64,000 nt of DNA from Prevotella sp. Lineage in GTDB: Bacteria > Bacteroidota > Bacteroidia > Bacteroidales > Bacteroidaceae. Made by a program: the position numbers and the translations under genes. The notes under the pieces were generated by a model, which had not been told where the DNA came from, made no database searches, and saw only the letters and a program-made list of their open reading frames with translations. Shown piece after piece: positions 50,229 to 59,800 of the stretch (positions are counted from its first letter, which is position 1; every line of letters starts with the position of its first letter). The DNA lies in NCBI GenBank assembly GCA_016286995.1, contig JAEEVA010000011.1, positions 1 through 64,000 of the forward strand, written 5' to 3'.

Positions 50229-50301
50229 GGACCAATCATAGGGACAGGCTCATGATTCTGGCCAGAATCAAGCAACCTGTATCCGTGATAGTTTAACTTT
50301 A

Positions 50302-53300
50302 TTACTCCGGATCCTGTTCGGGTGTTTCCGGCTCATCCATCGCTGGTGCTTCGGATACGCCGCCCTCGTCCAGAATGATGTTCACCACACCTACGGCGTC
50401 GGTGATGGTGATGTTGGGCTCACCAGCCTCATCAACGTCGCCATTGATGTTAGCGGCTCCCTTGCTAAAGTCTGAAGAGGGATTACCCAAAATGGCGTTC
50501 ACAATGCTGACGGCATCGGTGATGGACACATGGTCGTCGCCGTTGGCATCGCCTCGCATGGTGAAGTAGCCGGGGCTACTCTCACCTCTGTCGGGATGGG
50601 CGTAAGTCTTGTCGTATGTCGAAGAATCATAGCTTGTTCCATGGCCACCGATAATCATCGTGCTGCCAGAGAACAATCCCAAATCAGAGGTCAAAGCAGG
50701 ATTTGCGCTCCAATCCTCGTTACAGAAGATAGTCATCAGTGCTTTGCAGGAACTGAGCATAAAGCTCATATCCGTTACCTTGGAGATGTCGAAGGTAGTC
50801 AGGTCAAGCGTCTCTACCGAGTTACAGCCTGCGAACATCCAGGCCATATTCGTTACATTGGCCGTGTTGAGATTCTCCAGTCCTTCGATAGATTTCATTT
50901 TTGTCAAACAATTACTAAAAGTGCAACCCCAGAACATGTTTTCGAAGGATGTCAGATTGGCATTCTTCATCGAAGGATCGATAACGACCTTGAGAACTTT
51001 TTCATTATAACCAGTAAAACGTACAGCGGAAGGATTTGCAATAGGATCGTAGAACTCAACGTATGGGCTGATATTAAACTGGTCGTCGTAACGGTAGGTC
51101 AGCGTACCTGTGGCTATGTCGAACTCTGTGTAGACCTTGGCTTCTTTCGTTGTGAAGTAGCCAGGTGCACTGGAACCCTCATCAGGACGGGCGTAGGCAT
51201 TGCCATCGTGGGTATAGTCGAACTGAGTGCCACGACCACCCATCAAGCTATTGCAGTTGGAGAACATCCAATTGCCATAAGTTATACCGCTCCAATCTTG
51301 ATCACAGTAGATGGTGGTGAGTGACGAGCATCCACCGAACATAGAAACCGTATATTCCAGTTTATCGATGCTGAAGGAACTGAGGTCAAGCGACTTCAGC
51401 GACGAACAGCCATAGAACATATCACGCATCATCAACACGTTCTCAGTATTGAATGAGCTGAGGTCGAGAGTGGTGAGTGTGCTACAGCCGCGGAACATGT
51501 TCGTCATGTCTACCACAATGGCGGTGTTGAGATTCTCCAGTCCTTCGATGGCGGTCATGCTTGATAAAGGATAGTCGTTGCTAAAGAACATATCGCCAAG
51601 GGACGTTGAAGTTGAGTTCTTCATGGAGGGGTCAATGACTGCCTTGAACACCTTGTCGTTGTAGTCTTTAAAGCGATTGTCGGTTCCGTAAAATTCAACT
51701 TTACCACTACGTGACTGGTGACGGTCGTCGAAGTAATAAGTCAGCGTGCCGGTACTCTCGTCGAACGCGGTGTACATCTTGTCAGTGGTATGGGTGAAGT
51801 AGCCAGGGGTCGTGACTTCGCTAAAGTTCGCGATTTCGCAGGGACGGGCATAGGTGCCGTCAGTCTTCGTTGCGTCGAATTCAGTCCACGGCCAAGTTCC
51901 GCCTTTCAACTCAGTACACTGGGCGAACATATTCTCAGAATTGGTCAGCTTGGTGCTCCAGTCGTCGTTACAATAGATGGTCACCAACGCTGTGCAACCT
52001 TCAAACATGCTCGTCGTAGTTGTCAGCTTCCCGGTATTGAAAGTGGAGAGGTCCAGATTCGTAAGAGCAGAGCAGCCATAGAACATATAAGACATATCCG
52101 TCACATTGGCCGTATTGAGATTCTCCAGACCTTCAACGGCTGTCATTCTTGATAAGGTAATGTGGTAGCCTGTCGCATCAGAGCCTCCATAGAACAGCTT
52201 CTCAAGGCTTGTCAACGGGGCATCCTTCATAGACGGGTCAATCACTGCTTTATCGACAGCACCTGCAATGCCATCAAAGCGTAAGGCGTTCGGATCGTAC
52301 ACTTCCGTCACATTGGGATGTGACTCACGCCGATTATCATAATAATACGTCAGCGTGGTGGGAATTGTCGACCTGTCAAACACGGTATACACCTCTTTTT
52401 CATTACCGCCAATCCAGGACTTGGCGCCCCACGGTCCGCCAGTCGCCGTTCCAAAATACTTGATTTTGGCGACATTATAGAAAGCATTCTGTCCGATGGT
52501 AGTGACTTTGTCAGGGATGTCAAGCTGCGACAAACCAGTACAGCCAGAGAAAGCACTTGCGCTAATGTTTGTGACACTATTGGGAATGACAACGTCAGTC
52601 ACATCCGTTTTATTCCTGAAAACTCTTGGACCAATCCAGCGGGTTCCTTCACGAATAGAGAAAGAAGTAGCACTGGAGCGGACCTCCACCAAATAAGAAT
52701 CAGCATAGCGCAGTCCGTCCACTATAGGCAAATTATAGCAATTATCGAATGCATAGTCCTCAATGTCGGTGACACTGAGAGGAATGTTGACACCTGTCAG
52801 TTTTGCACAATCTTCAAAAGCATGGGCCTTAATGGTAGTGACAGAAGTGGGAATGGTATAGAATCCATTATTACCTTCTTTTCCGCACGGGTAGGTAATC
52901 AAAACCTTCTTGTACTTGCTGAACAACACGCCATCCTGAGAACTGAAATTGAGATTGCCATTAGAAACATTGATGGCGGTCAAAATGGTACAATTATCGA
53001 AAACGCCACTGCCAATGCTGGTAACGCCACTGCCGATGGTGACAGTAGTCAAGCCGGTATATTGGTTTTCTGTAACATAACCGCTACAACTCTGGAAGGC
53101 ACCGTCCCCAATGGTTTTTACGCTATTGGGAATATCTATTTCAGCCAACACGTCACAGTTCTTAAAAGCATATCGCCCGATGCTGGTGACCGTATTGGGA
53201 ATAGTCACCGAAGTCAGTTTCTCGCAATTCGTGAAAGCATGGTCACCAATGCTGGTAACGGTGTAGGTGACATCGTCTTTTACGAAGGTTTCAGGAATGT

Positions 53301-53493
53301 TTGCCGTCTTGATGCTACGACCAATATTGTAATCCTTATAATAGGTATTATACGCCAAATAGGTCACTTCAGCCGTTTGCGTCTCAGCATTGAGATTGTA
53401 ACAAATTTCCTGATAATAGTAATCAAAATCTTGGGCCAGCGTCGTCATGCAGCATAGCAACGCAGCGATAAGGGTTAACATTTTTGTTTTCAT
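50302..53493 (-). CDS. secreted LRR_5 / DUF285 (BspA-type) protein with C-terminal dockerin
   Basis: 1063 aa; LRR_5 N-term; repeated NTANVTDMSYMFYGCSALTNLDLSTFNT (DUF285); dockerin GDANGDDHVSITDAVSIVNAIL...ITITDAVGVVNIIL. Confidence 0.87.
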   Translation of the reverse strand: MKTKMLTLIAALLCCMTTLAQDFDYYYQEICYNLNAETQTAEVTYLAYNTYYKDYNIGRSIKTANIPETFVKDDVTYTVTSIGDHAFTNCEKLTSVTIPNTVTSIGRYAFKNCDVLAEIDIPNSVKTIGDGAFQSCSGYVTENQYTGLTTVTIGSGVTSIGSGVFDNCTILTAINVSNGNLNFSSQDGVLFSKYKKVLITYPCGKEGNNGFYTIPTSVTTIKAHAFEDCAKLTGVNIPLSVTDIEDYAFDNCYNLPIVDGLRYADSYLVEVRSSATSFSIREGTRWIGPRVFRNKTDVTDVVIPNSVTNISASAFSGCTGLSQLDIPDKVTTIGQNAFYNVAKIKYFGTATGGPWGAKSWIGGNEKEVYTVFDRSTIPTTLTYYYDNRRESHPNVTEVYDPNALRFDGIAGAVDKAVIDPSMKDAPLTSLEKLFYGGSDATGYHITLSRMTAVEGLENLNTANVTDMSYMFYGCSALTNLDLSTFNTGKLTTTTSMFEGCTALVTIYCNDDWSTKLTNSENMFAQCTELKGGTWPWTEFDATKTDGTYARPCEIANFSEVTTPGYFTHTTDKMYTAFDESTGTLTYYFDDRHQSRSGKVEFYGTDNRFKDYNDKVFKAVIDPSMKNSTSTSLGDMFFSNDYPLSSMTAIEGLENLNTAIVVDMTNMFRGCSTLTTLDLSSFNTENVLMMRDMFYGCSSLKSLDLSSFSIDKLEYTVSMFGGCSSLTTIYCDQDWSGITYGNWMFSNCNSLMGGRGTQFDYTHDGNAYARPDEGSSAPGYFTTKEAKVYTEFDIATGTLTYRYDDQFNISPYVEFYDPIANPSAVRFTGYNEKVLKVVIDPSMKNANLTSFENMFWGCTFSNCLTKMKSIEGLENLNTANVTNMAWMFAGCNSVETLDLTTFDISKVTDMSFMLSSCKALMTIFCNEDWSANPALTSDLGLFSGSTMIIGGHGTSYDSSTYDKTYAHPDRGESSPGYFTMRGDANGDDHVSITDAVSIVNAILGNPSSDFSKGAANINGDVDEAGEPNITITDAVGVVNIILDEGGVSEAPAMDEPETPEQDPE

Positions 53494-53553
53494 ATCATTA
53501 TAGTTTTAGTTATTATTCTTGCAAGTATAACCTAAATAGTTCTCTTTGGATTG

Positions 53554-53561
53554 CAAAGATA
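53554..53561 (-). promoter_or_regulatory. -7 element TATCTTTG
   Basis: Upstream of 50302..53493. Confidence 0.5.
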
Positions 53562-53900
53562 AGTAATAATATCGAAAACTCCAAACATTCTTCTACTTTT
53601 TTACGATAGTACGCGTCACTTTGTAAAAAGGACGCTTTGTAGAAAGGCGGCGTTCATCTCATCATCTTTGTGACAAGGAAAATGTACGTCATCCTTTACA
53701 CTACAGGCTTTATCATGCGTCTTCTCTAACAAAAAAGACAAAAATCATATACCCCAAGTACCCCAATTTAGTTAAATCTTTGTAATACAATAAATTAGCA
53801 GGGGTATAAACCCTAAAATTAAGTACCCCACATATACCCCTGGTATACCCCAGACGATTGCCTTAAAAAAATGAGGCTGCAGCTTTTGGGTATAGGCGCA

Positions 53901-53973
53901 CGGTCGTTTGGGCGTACGCGAACGGTCGTTTGGGCGTACGCGAACGGTTGTTCGGGCGTACGCAAACGGTAGC
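53901..53973. repeat. 22-bp tandem repeat, 3 copies plus partial
   Basis: CGGTCGTTTGGGCGTACGCGAA x2, CGGTTGTTCGGGCGTACGCAAA, CGGTAGC. Confidence 0.95.
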
Positions 53974-54027
53974 TTGCTACGTGCAAAGTCCCTGCCTGCC
54001 TGGTGTTTCGACCCTGTTTATACGTAA

Positions 54028-54067
54028 CACCTCCCGCGTCAGGTACTTTCTCCTGATGCGGGAGGTG
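54028..54067. repeat. strong hairpin, 16-bp arms with one mismatch (G-T)
   Basis: CACCTCCCGCGTCAGG-TACTTTCT-CCTGATGCGGGAGGTG. Confidence 0.92.
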
Positions 54068-54105
54068 CTTGCAACACAAGATTTCAATACGAAATCTCGC
54101 TATTC

Positions 54106-56694
54106 TTACTCAGGGTTCTGTCCGGATGTCTCTGGCTCAGCCATCGCAGGTGCACTGGATGAGCCGCTATTGTTCAGAATGATGTTCACCACACCTACGG
54201 CGTCGGTGATGGTGATGTTGGGCTCACCATGCTCATCAAGGTCGCCATTGACGTTAGCGGCAGCAGCACTGAAGTTTGACGACGGATTGCCCAGAATATT
54301 GTTCACCACGGCTACGGCGTCGGTGATGGTCACACCGTCAACACCATTGGCATCACCCACTACGAGGGAGTTGGTGGTGAAGGTGGCCGCTGTCGACCAC
54401 TCGGACGTACCGTCGGCAGTTTCAGACTGCACCTGTACCTCGTAGCTAGTGTTTTCTGTGAGACCTGTCAGCTGGACATTTTCCTGGGTTGCCGATACTG
54501 TCTGCCATGCACCGGCAGGTGCGGCCTCATTATAGATTGTAAAGTCATCAATATAGAGATAGTTCATGTCATAGTCCACATGGTGAATGGCGATATAGCC
54601 CAGCTGTCCTGTGTATGCACTCAAGTCAATGATCACCTCATTCCATTGTCCATTGTTGGGTGCTGCAGCCATAGCTTTCAGTTCGACGGTGAAGTTGTCA
54701 ATAGCATTGCCTGTAGTAGACAGGAGCACCTCGTATTTGTCAGGCCAGCTAGGGCTAGTTAGTACCCAAAACCTCAACTCATTGCCCAAAACAACCTGGG
54801 GGGTAATGAGCCAGTTGTCTGCATGATAAGGATTGCCGTTCCAGCTCCACGAACCTGCAGCGCAATTTCCACTGTCAGTACCTGAATCAATATTAGCCCA
54901 AGACCAGCCTGTGCCGTTTGAAGATTCGCCTTCCGTATAGATGGTCCACTGTCCAAGTCCGCTCTCGAAGTCGTCATAGAACGCTGTGCCACTTATTGCT
55001 GCTGTCCTATAGCGCACATTGTAGTTATCGTTGGCACCTGTCCACGTGATGGTAGCAGTAGAGCCGGTGATGCTATGGGCAGCAACATCGGTGGGCCTGA
55101 CGGGACCGTCACCACTGGGGGTGACAATAAAGGCAATATTGCTGCCGTCCTCATGGATACTATACAGGCCAAACATGGTTTCCTCGCCTGACCACGTCTT
55201 CAGGTTGGCGGGTGTGGTATTGTTGTCCAGTTCGGTCACTCCACCAGCACCAGGGAAGACGTCGTACTTTCCTTTCATGCCTGTCCCGCAGGCCCTGACC
55301 ACCTCATAGTAGTTGTGGGTGGGGTCGTTGTTGACAGCGTTGCTGGACCATATGGACATGTCGGTCTGATCTACGCGGTGTACCAGCAGGCCGCTGCCTG
55401 GCAGATACTCATCCCATTTGAAGCTGCCGTCATTGCGACGGTTCTCGAACAGGAAGAACTCGTTGGCAACAGGGCTGTCAATGCGATAGCCTCTCTGATT
55501 CAGATACAATGGCTCTAACGTATAGGCACCCTTAGCCGTAATCTTCTCTGGTTCATCGGTAAAGCCGACAGAATAGCGTTCATAGAGCGAGTAACCTACA
55601 GGTGTGCGTGCATTGTTTTCGTAGCTGCCGCCAGCCATCACTGACCATTTGTCAGGGTGAATGCTTTGGCCACCGCTTTCTTCATAGTCGGCATCGTAGA
55701 AATCGGGCAAACCCAGCACATGGCTGAACTCATGGCAGATGGTGCCAATGCCATCAATGAGCAACGACCCTGGAGTACTAGTCCACCCGTAGATTTCTAC
55801 GGAACTGGCGTAGTCCCATATATAGACACCATCCTTTATCACATATCCGTTATTGTATACCACTGAACGGTGTGGCCACCACAGCCTGCTGTCATTACCG
55901 CTGTAGTTAGCGCCATTGCCGGCAATAATAAAGTAAACCAAGTCCACGTCACCATTGCTGTCGCCATCATACTGGCTGAAGTCAACGTCATACTGACTGT
56001 CAACGAGATCTATAGCTGCCGCGGCGATGGCCTTCGGCTGGGAACGGCCATCATACTGACTGTAATCCACCGTCACAGGACCTACTACGTCGAACTGAGG
56101 CAGGAACTTACCACCAGAGTTGTCGCTGAAATAGTCGCGGACACTACCGGTATACACCTCGCTGTCGTAGCCGGTATAGTTCACCGCATTCATCATATCG
56201 TTGGCAATGGTGGCATAGTCGGAACGCGAGAACTCCCTGTCGTTGAACTGCACGAGGACGACCAGTCCGCGGAAGTTATCATAGTCCGTAGCACGCTGGC
56301 TGCGATGCTTGGCAAGCACTTTACGCTGACGGTCCTCAACGCGCTTCTTGTCTTCAGCACGCTGCTTTTCCATCTGCGGCACCAGCATCTTCTTGGTATT
56401 TGCCAGAAAAGCCTTTTCCGTTGCAGAACGCTGGGCGACATCATGAGCCACCTGAGTCGTAGGCTTCAGCTTGCCGTCCTGCAGGTCAGCATAGACATAG
56501 TAGCCACGCTGGTCTTTCACAACGGAGTAGCCGTCTGCCGTAGTATTGAAACTGCGCCACTCATCGCCATGCAACTGAATGGTGATAAAACTGCCGTCCG
56601 GTTGCTGAACCTTCATGGGTTTCGGATGTGCAGGAATGGCCATTGCTGCCATCACCACCATCAAGGCGAACAGGGAGATAATTGTTCTTTTCAT
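54106..56694 (-). CDS. secreted M6-like metalloprotease with FN3, Cleaved_Adhesin and dockerin
   Basis: 862 aa; GTICHEFSHVLGLPDFYD zinc motif; FYDDFESGLGQWTIY...NWLITPQVVL adhesin module; dockerin GDANGVDGVTITDAVAVVNNIL...ITITDAVGVVNIIL. Confidence 0.92.
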   Translation of the reverse strand: MKRTIISLFALMVVMAAMAIPAHPKPMKVQQPDGSFITIQLHGDEWRSFNTTADGYSVVKDQRGYYVYADLQDGKLKPTTQVAHDVAQRSATEKAFLANTKKMLVPQMEKQRAEDKKRVEDRQRKVLAKHRSQRATDYDNFRGLVVLVQFNDREFSRSDYATIANDMMNAVNYTGYDSEVYTGSVRDYFSDNSGGKFLPQFDVVGPVTVDYSQYDGRSQPKAIAAAAIDLVDSQYDVDFSQYDGDSNGDVDLVYFIIAGNGANYSGNDSRLWWPHRSVVYNNGYVIKDGVYIWDYASSVEIYGWTSTPGSLLIDGIGTICHEFSHVLGLPDFYDADYEESGGQSIHPDKWSVMAGGSYENNARTPVGYSLYERYSVGFTDEPEKITAKGAYTLEPLYLNQRGYRIDSPVANEFFLFENRRNDGSFKWDEYLPGSGLLVHRVDQTDMSIWSSNAVNNDPTHNYYEVVRACGTGMKGKYDVFPGAGGVTELDNNTTPANLKTWSGEETMFGLYSIHEDGSNIAFIVTPSGDGPVRPTDVAAHSITGSTATITWTGANDNYNVRYRTAAISGTAFYDDFESGLGQWTIYTEGESSNGTGWSWANIDSGTDSGNCAAGSWSWNGNPYHADNWLITPQVVLGNELRFWVLTSPSWPDKYEVLLSTTGNAIDNFTVELKAMAAAPNNGQWNEVIIDLSAYTGQLGYIAIHHVDYDMNYLYIDDFTIYNEAAPAGAWQTVSATQENVQLTGLTENTSYEVQVQSETADGTSEWSTAATFTTNSLVVGDANGVDGVTITDAVAVVNNILGNPSSNFSAAAANVNGDLDEHGEPNITITDAVGVVNIILNNSGSSSAPAMAEPETSGQNPE

Positions 56695-56729
56695 ATTCGT
56701 ACATTTATAATTTTCCGTTATCGATGTTG

Positions 56730-56737
56730 CAAAGATA
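56730..56737 (-). promoter_or_regulatory. -7 element TATCTTTG
   Basis: Upstream of 54106..56694. Confidence 0.5.
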
Positions 56738-56762
56738 CGAACTATTTTCGAAACGACAAAGG

Positions 56763-56794
56763 AAAAGAGGCAAGTTTTTTGACTTGCCTCTTTT
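56763..56794 (-). terminator. terminator hairpin (likely bidirectional) downstream of 56862..60311
   Basis: AAAAGAGGCAAGT-TTTTTG-ACTTGCCTCTTTT perfect 13-bp stem. Confidence 0.8.
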
Positions 56795-56861
56795 CTTATA
56801 CGTTAACCTTAACGTTAACCTTAACTATTCAATTGTCAATTATCAATTGTCAATTGTCAAT

Positions 56862-59800
56862 TTACTCAGGTTCAACCGATGACTCCTCATCGTCCTCATC
56901 CTCCTGCTCCATACGCGGTGCAGCAGCCGATTCCTCCAGGATGATGTTCACCACAGCTACGGCATCAGTGATGGTCACCTTTCCGTCGCCATTGACATCA
57001 GCAGCCACAAAGTTGAATCCGGCAGAAGGATTGCCCAGAATGAAGTTCACCACGGCCACTGCATCGGTAATGGATACGAAGCCGTCGCAGTTGCCGTCAC
57101 CGGAGACAGGGCCGGCAGTGGTAAAGCTGATGACATCAGACCAACCTGCCTCACCTTTCACGCGAACATAATAGGTAGTCGACGGACGGAGACTGGTGAA
57201 ATTGAAGGTTGTACCAGTGACCGTACCAGCAAAGACGAGGGAGCCTTCAGTGGACTCTGTGCCGGTCACCGTGATATTCTTGATGGCGACACCAGTGGAC
57301 TCTGACGTCGAAGTAGAGGCTATGCGGAGACGAATGGTACCCTTGCCGGCAATAGAAGAGAGGTCAAGCGTACGCTGTGCCATGGTACTGTTCTTTGCGG
57401 CAAGCGTACCGAGAGCAGACCATGTTGCCCCGTCGTCGGTCGTATACTCCACGGTGATGTTAGGCTGCTTGGAACCATTGTAGGTACGCATGTAGAGCGA
57501 CAATTCCAAATCAACAAAGTCTGAGACATCAAACGCCTTGGTGATGACATAGTTGCCACTGACTAAGGACAGATAGGAGTTTGTAGCATTGAAATTGTAA
57601 ATATTGTACGTCCATCCTTCCGGTGCAGTAGCTTCAGATGTCGTATTGCTGAAAAGTGTTACGTTGCCCACGAAGGGATCAGAGAACACATCATCGGTAG
57701 CAATCTGAAGCGTGTATTCTGTCACGTTGTCGCAAGGAATCCATGAAACGGGTGCCGAGACAGACGTGATGTCAGGCTCAGCGATGGCCAGCGTAGGTAC
57801 GGTGACAGGCGGCAGGGTGACTGTCACGGTCAGCGTGGCATCAGTCTCACCTTCTGCATTTGAAGCCTTGAAGGTGAAATTGAAGGTTCCCGTCTCAACA
57901 GAGCTGAAGTGGAAGTTGCCGTTCTCAAACACAGCACCTTCAGAGTCTGACGCTGTCATAGTGACTACTGGAGCCGGACGACCGGTAACATAGTTGCTGA
58001 TGGCCAAGTCATAGCTGCCATCATTATAGATGCTGACATTCTGGGGAAGAGCAGCCCATACAGGGACATAGTTGGTGAGGACGTTGACGGCCGGTGTCCA
58101 GTTGCTCTGCTTCTCGCTGTCGACGGCACGGACGCGAACGGTATAGTTGGTATTCGGTGTCACGTCGGTCAGCGTGTAAGTAGTGACGTTACCGACATTC
58201 ACGGGATAGCCTTCAACGGATGTGCTGCCAATACGGAGATCAACCTCGTAGGCTTCAGCATTCTCGACACCCCTCCAAGAAGCCGTAAAGGTAGTGGAGG
58301 TAACGTCGGAAGCAGTCAGGCCAGCCGGTGCAGCAAGATACGATGAAGGATCGCGTGGATAAAGGGCAAGAGCGGGGTCGCCAAGGAAGTTCAGTCCGAA
58401 CTGGATCCAACGCTCACTGCCGTTGCTGGCACACTGTGAAATCATGTCTGCCTTCGACATGGCAAAGGCCTCGCCGACGGTGCGGTTGGCATTGACTGCG
58501 TCGGACTCGTAGAGACGATGATAGAACTTATAAGCATAAACGGTAGAAGGTCCACCGTCGGAGGTGTTGCTGGCAGCACCGTCGTCGGGATCACCCCAGC
58601 CATAACGGGCACAACCCATGTAGGCCAGTGCACCACCGTTGGCATTACGGATGAAGGCCTCGCCGAGACAAGGCTCAGTGGTATAGCCTGACCAGCTGGT
58701 ACCATCGAAGTGACCCGTGAGACAAGCATCAGTATAGACGATGGCGGTAAGGTTAGTCTGTGCTGCGGCCTTGTTGCTATCGTAGTCGTCATAGGTCTCC
58801 ATACCCCAGCTCTGAGGAGAGCCGTGGCCTGAGAACATCAGGTGCGTATAGCCATTGTTCAGCCACGTCTTCAGGTTAGCACCAGAAAGCGGCTTATCAC
58901 CACAGGTACTGCCGTCCCATGAGGTGATGCAGTCAGTGGCCAGATTGATGGTGCGCGAACCAGCCTCCTCGACATTGTCCCAATAGGGCTTGATACCGTC
59001 GCGGTAAAGACGGCGTAGCCACATCTCTGAGTCAGACACGGTGGGGTGGTTCGAGGCGCGGAAGCCAGCGTGACCGTCACCTGTGACATTGTCGGATGGG
59101 CGGTTGTTGCCAGAATATGTGTCCCAAGCAGAAGGACCACCCATAATGATGGAGTTGCGGGTATGCGTAGGAGAGGCTTCGAAGGCCTGCAGCTTGGCAA
59201 TATAACCGTTGAGCTGGGCTGCAGTACGGATGGGGATACGGCCAACGATGACCTCAGGCGTCATGTCGAAATTAGCACCGACAACACCATAGCTGCTGCT
59301 GCCCGACTTCTTCCAAGTACCAGTGAGGTCAGAGTAGTAGAGGTCGGTCGGCATGTTAGACTCCGTATCATAGCCGACAGAGACGTAGGTATCGCGGTCG
59401 GGAACGATGGTGTCATCACCGCCAAGAACAACAAACGTGGTACCGTGGTTGTTGTAGTAGTCGATGATGCAGTTACGGATCTTCATCTGAGTATCGGTAC
59501 CCTCATAGTTGGAGTTGATTTCCTCCTTGGTAACGACGAGCGTATTGTAATTGCCGCCAGGTCCAGTGGTACGATAGTCAGCCAGAGCCTGGAAGGCACT
59601 CTTCAGGCTGTTCGACGTAATGATAAGGTAATCGACGGCGTCGGCAGCAGTATCACGGCGTCCTTTTCTGGGAACGACAGACGAGACAGGATTGACCACC
59701 AGTGCGTTGACCATGTCTGTAACACGGGCATTCTGCGAAGCACCGCGAGGTGCAGCAGGTGCGTTGTAGGTGACAGTCACCGTCACGGAAGGACGGTAGT

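Noticed and set aside
50530-51324. 264-aa + strand ORF antisense to the LRR/DUF285 gene
   Set aside because: Repeat-rich coding strand opposite generates long open frames; no protein-like motifs.
43651-53493. Periodic DNA repeats resembling a CRISPR or satellite
   Set aside because: Period and open frame are explained by LRR_5/DUF285 protein repeats.
53819-54079. 86-aa - strand ORF and overlapping 171-aa + strand ORF over the 22-bp tandem repeat
   Set aside because: Translate the tandem repeat and hairpin; more likely non-coding repeat sequence.
28175-57110. Cellulosome for plant polysaccharide degradation
   Set aside because: Dockerins are present but no glycoside hydrolase, CE or PL domain text is visible; cargo is proteases and adhesins.
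55870-57171. 433-aa + strand ORF spanning M6 gene, promoter region and next gene end
   Set aside because: Antisense to two real genes and crosses a terminator hairpin and heptamer repeat; shadow ORF.
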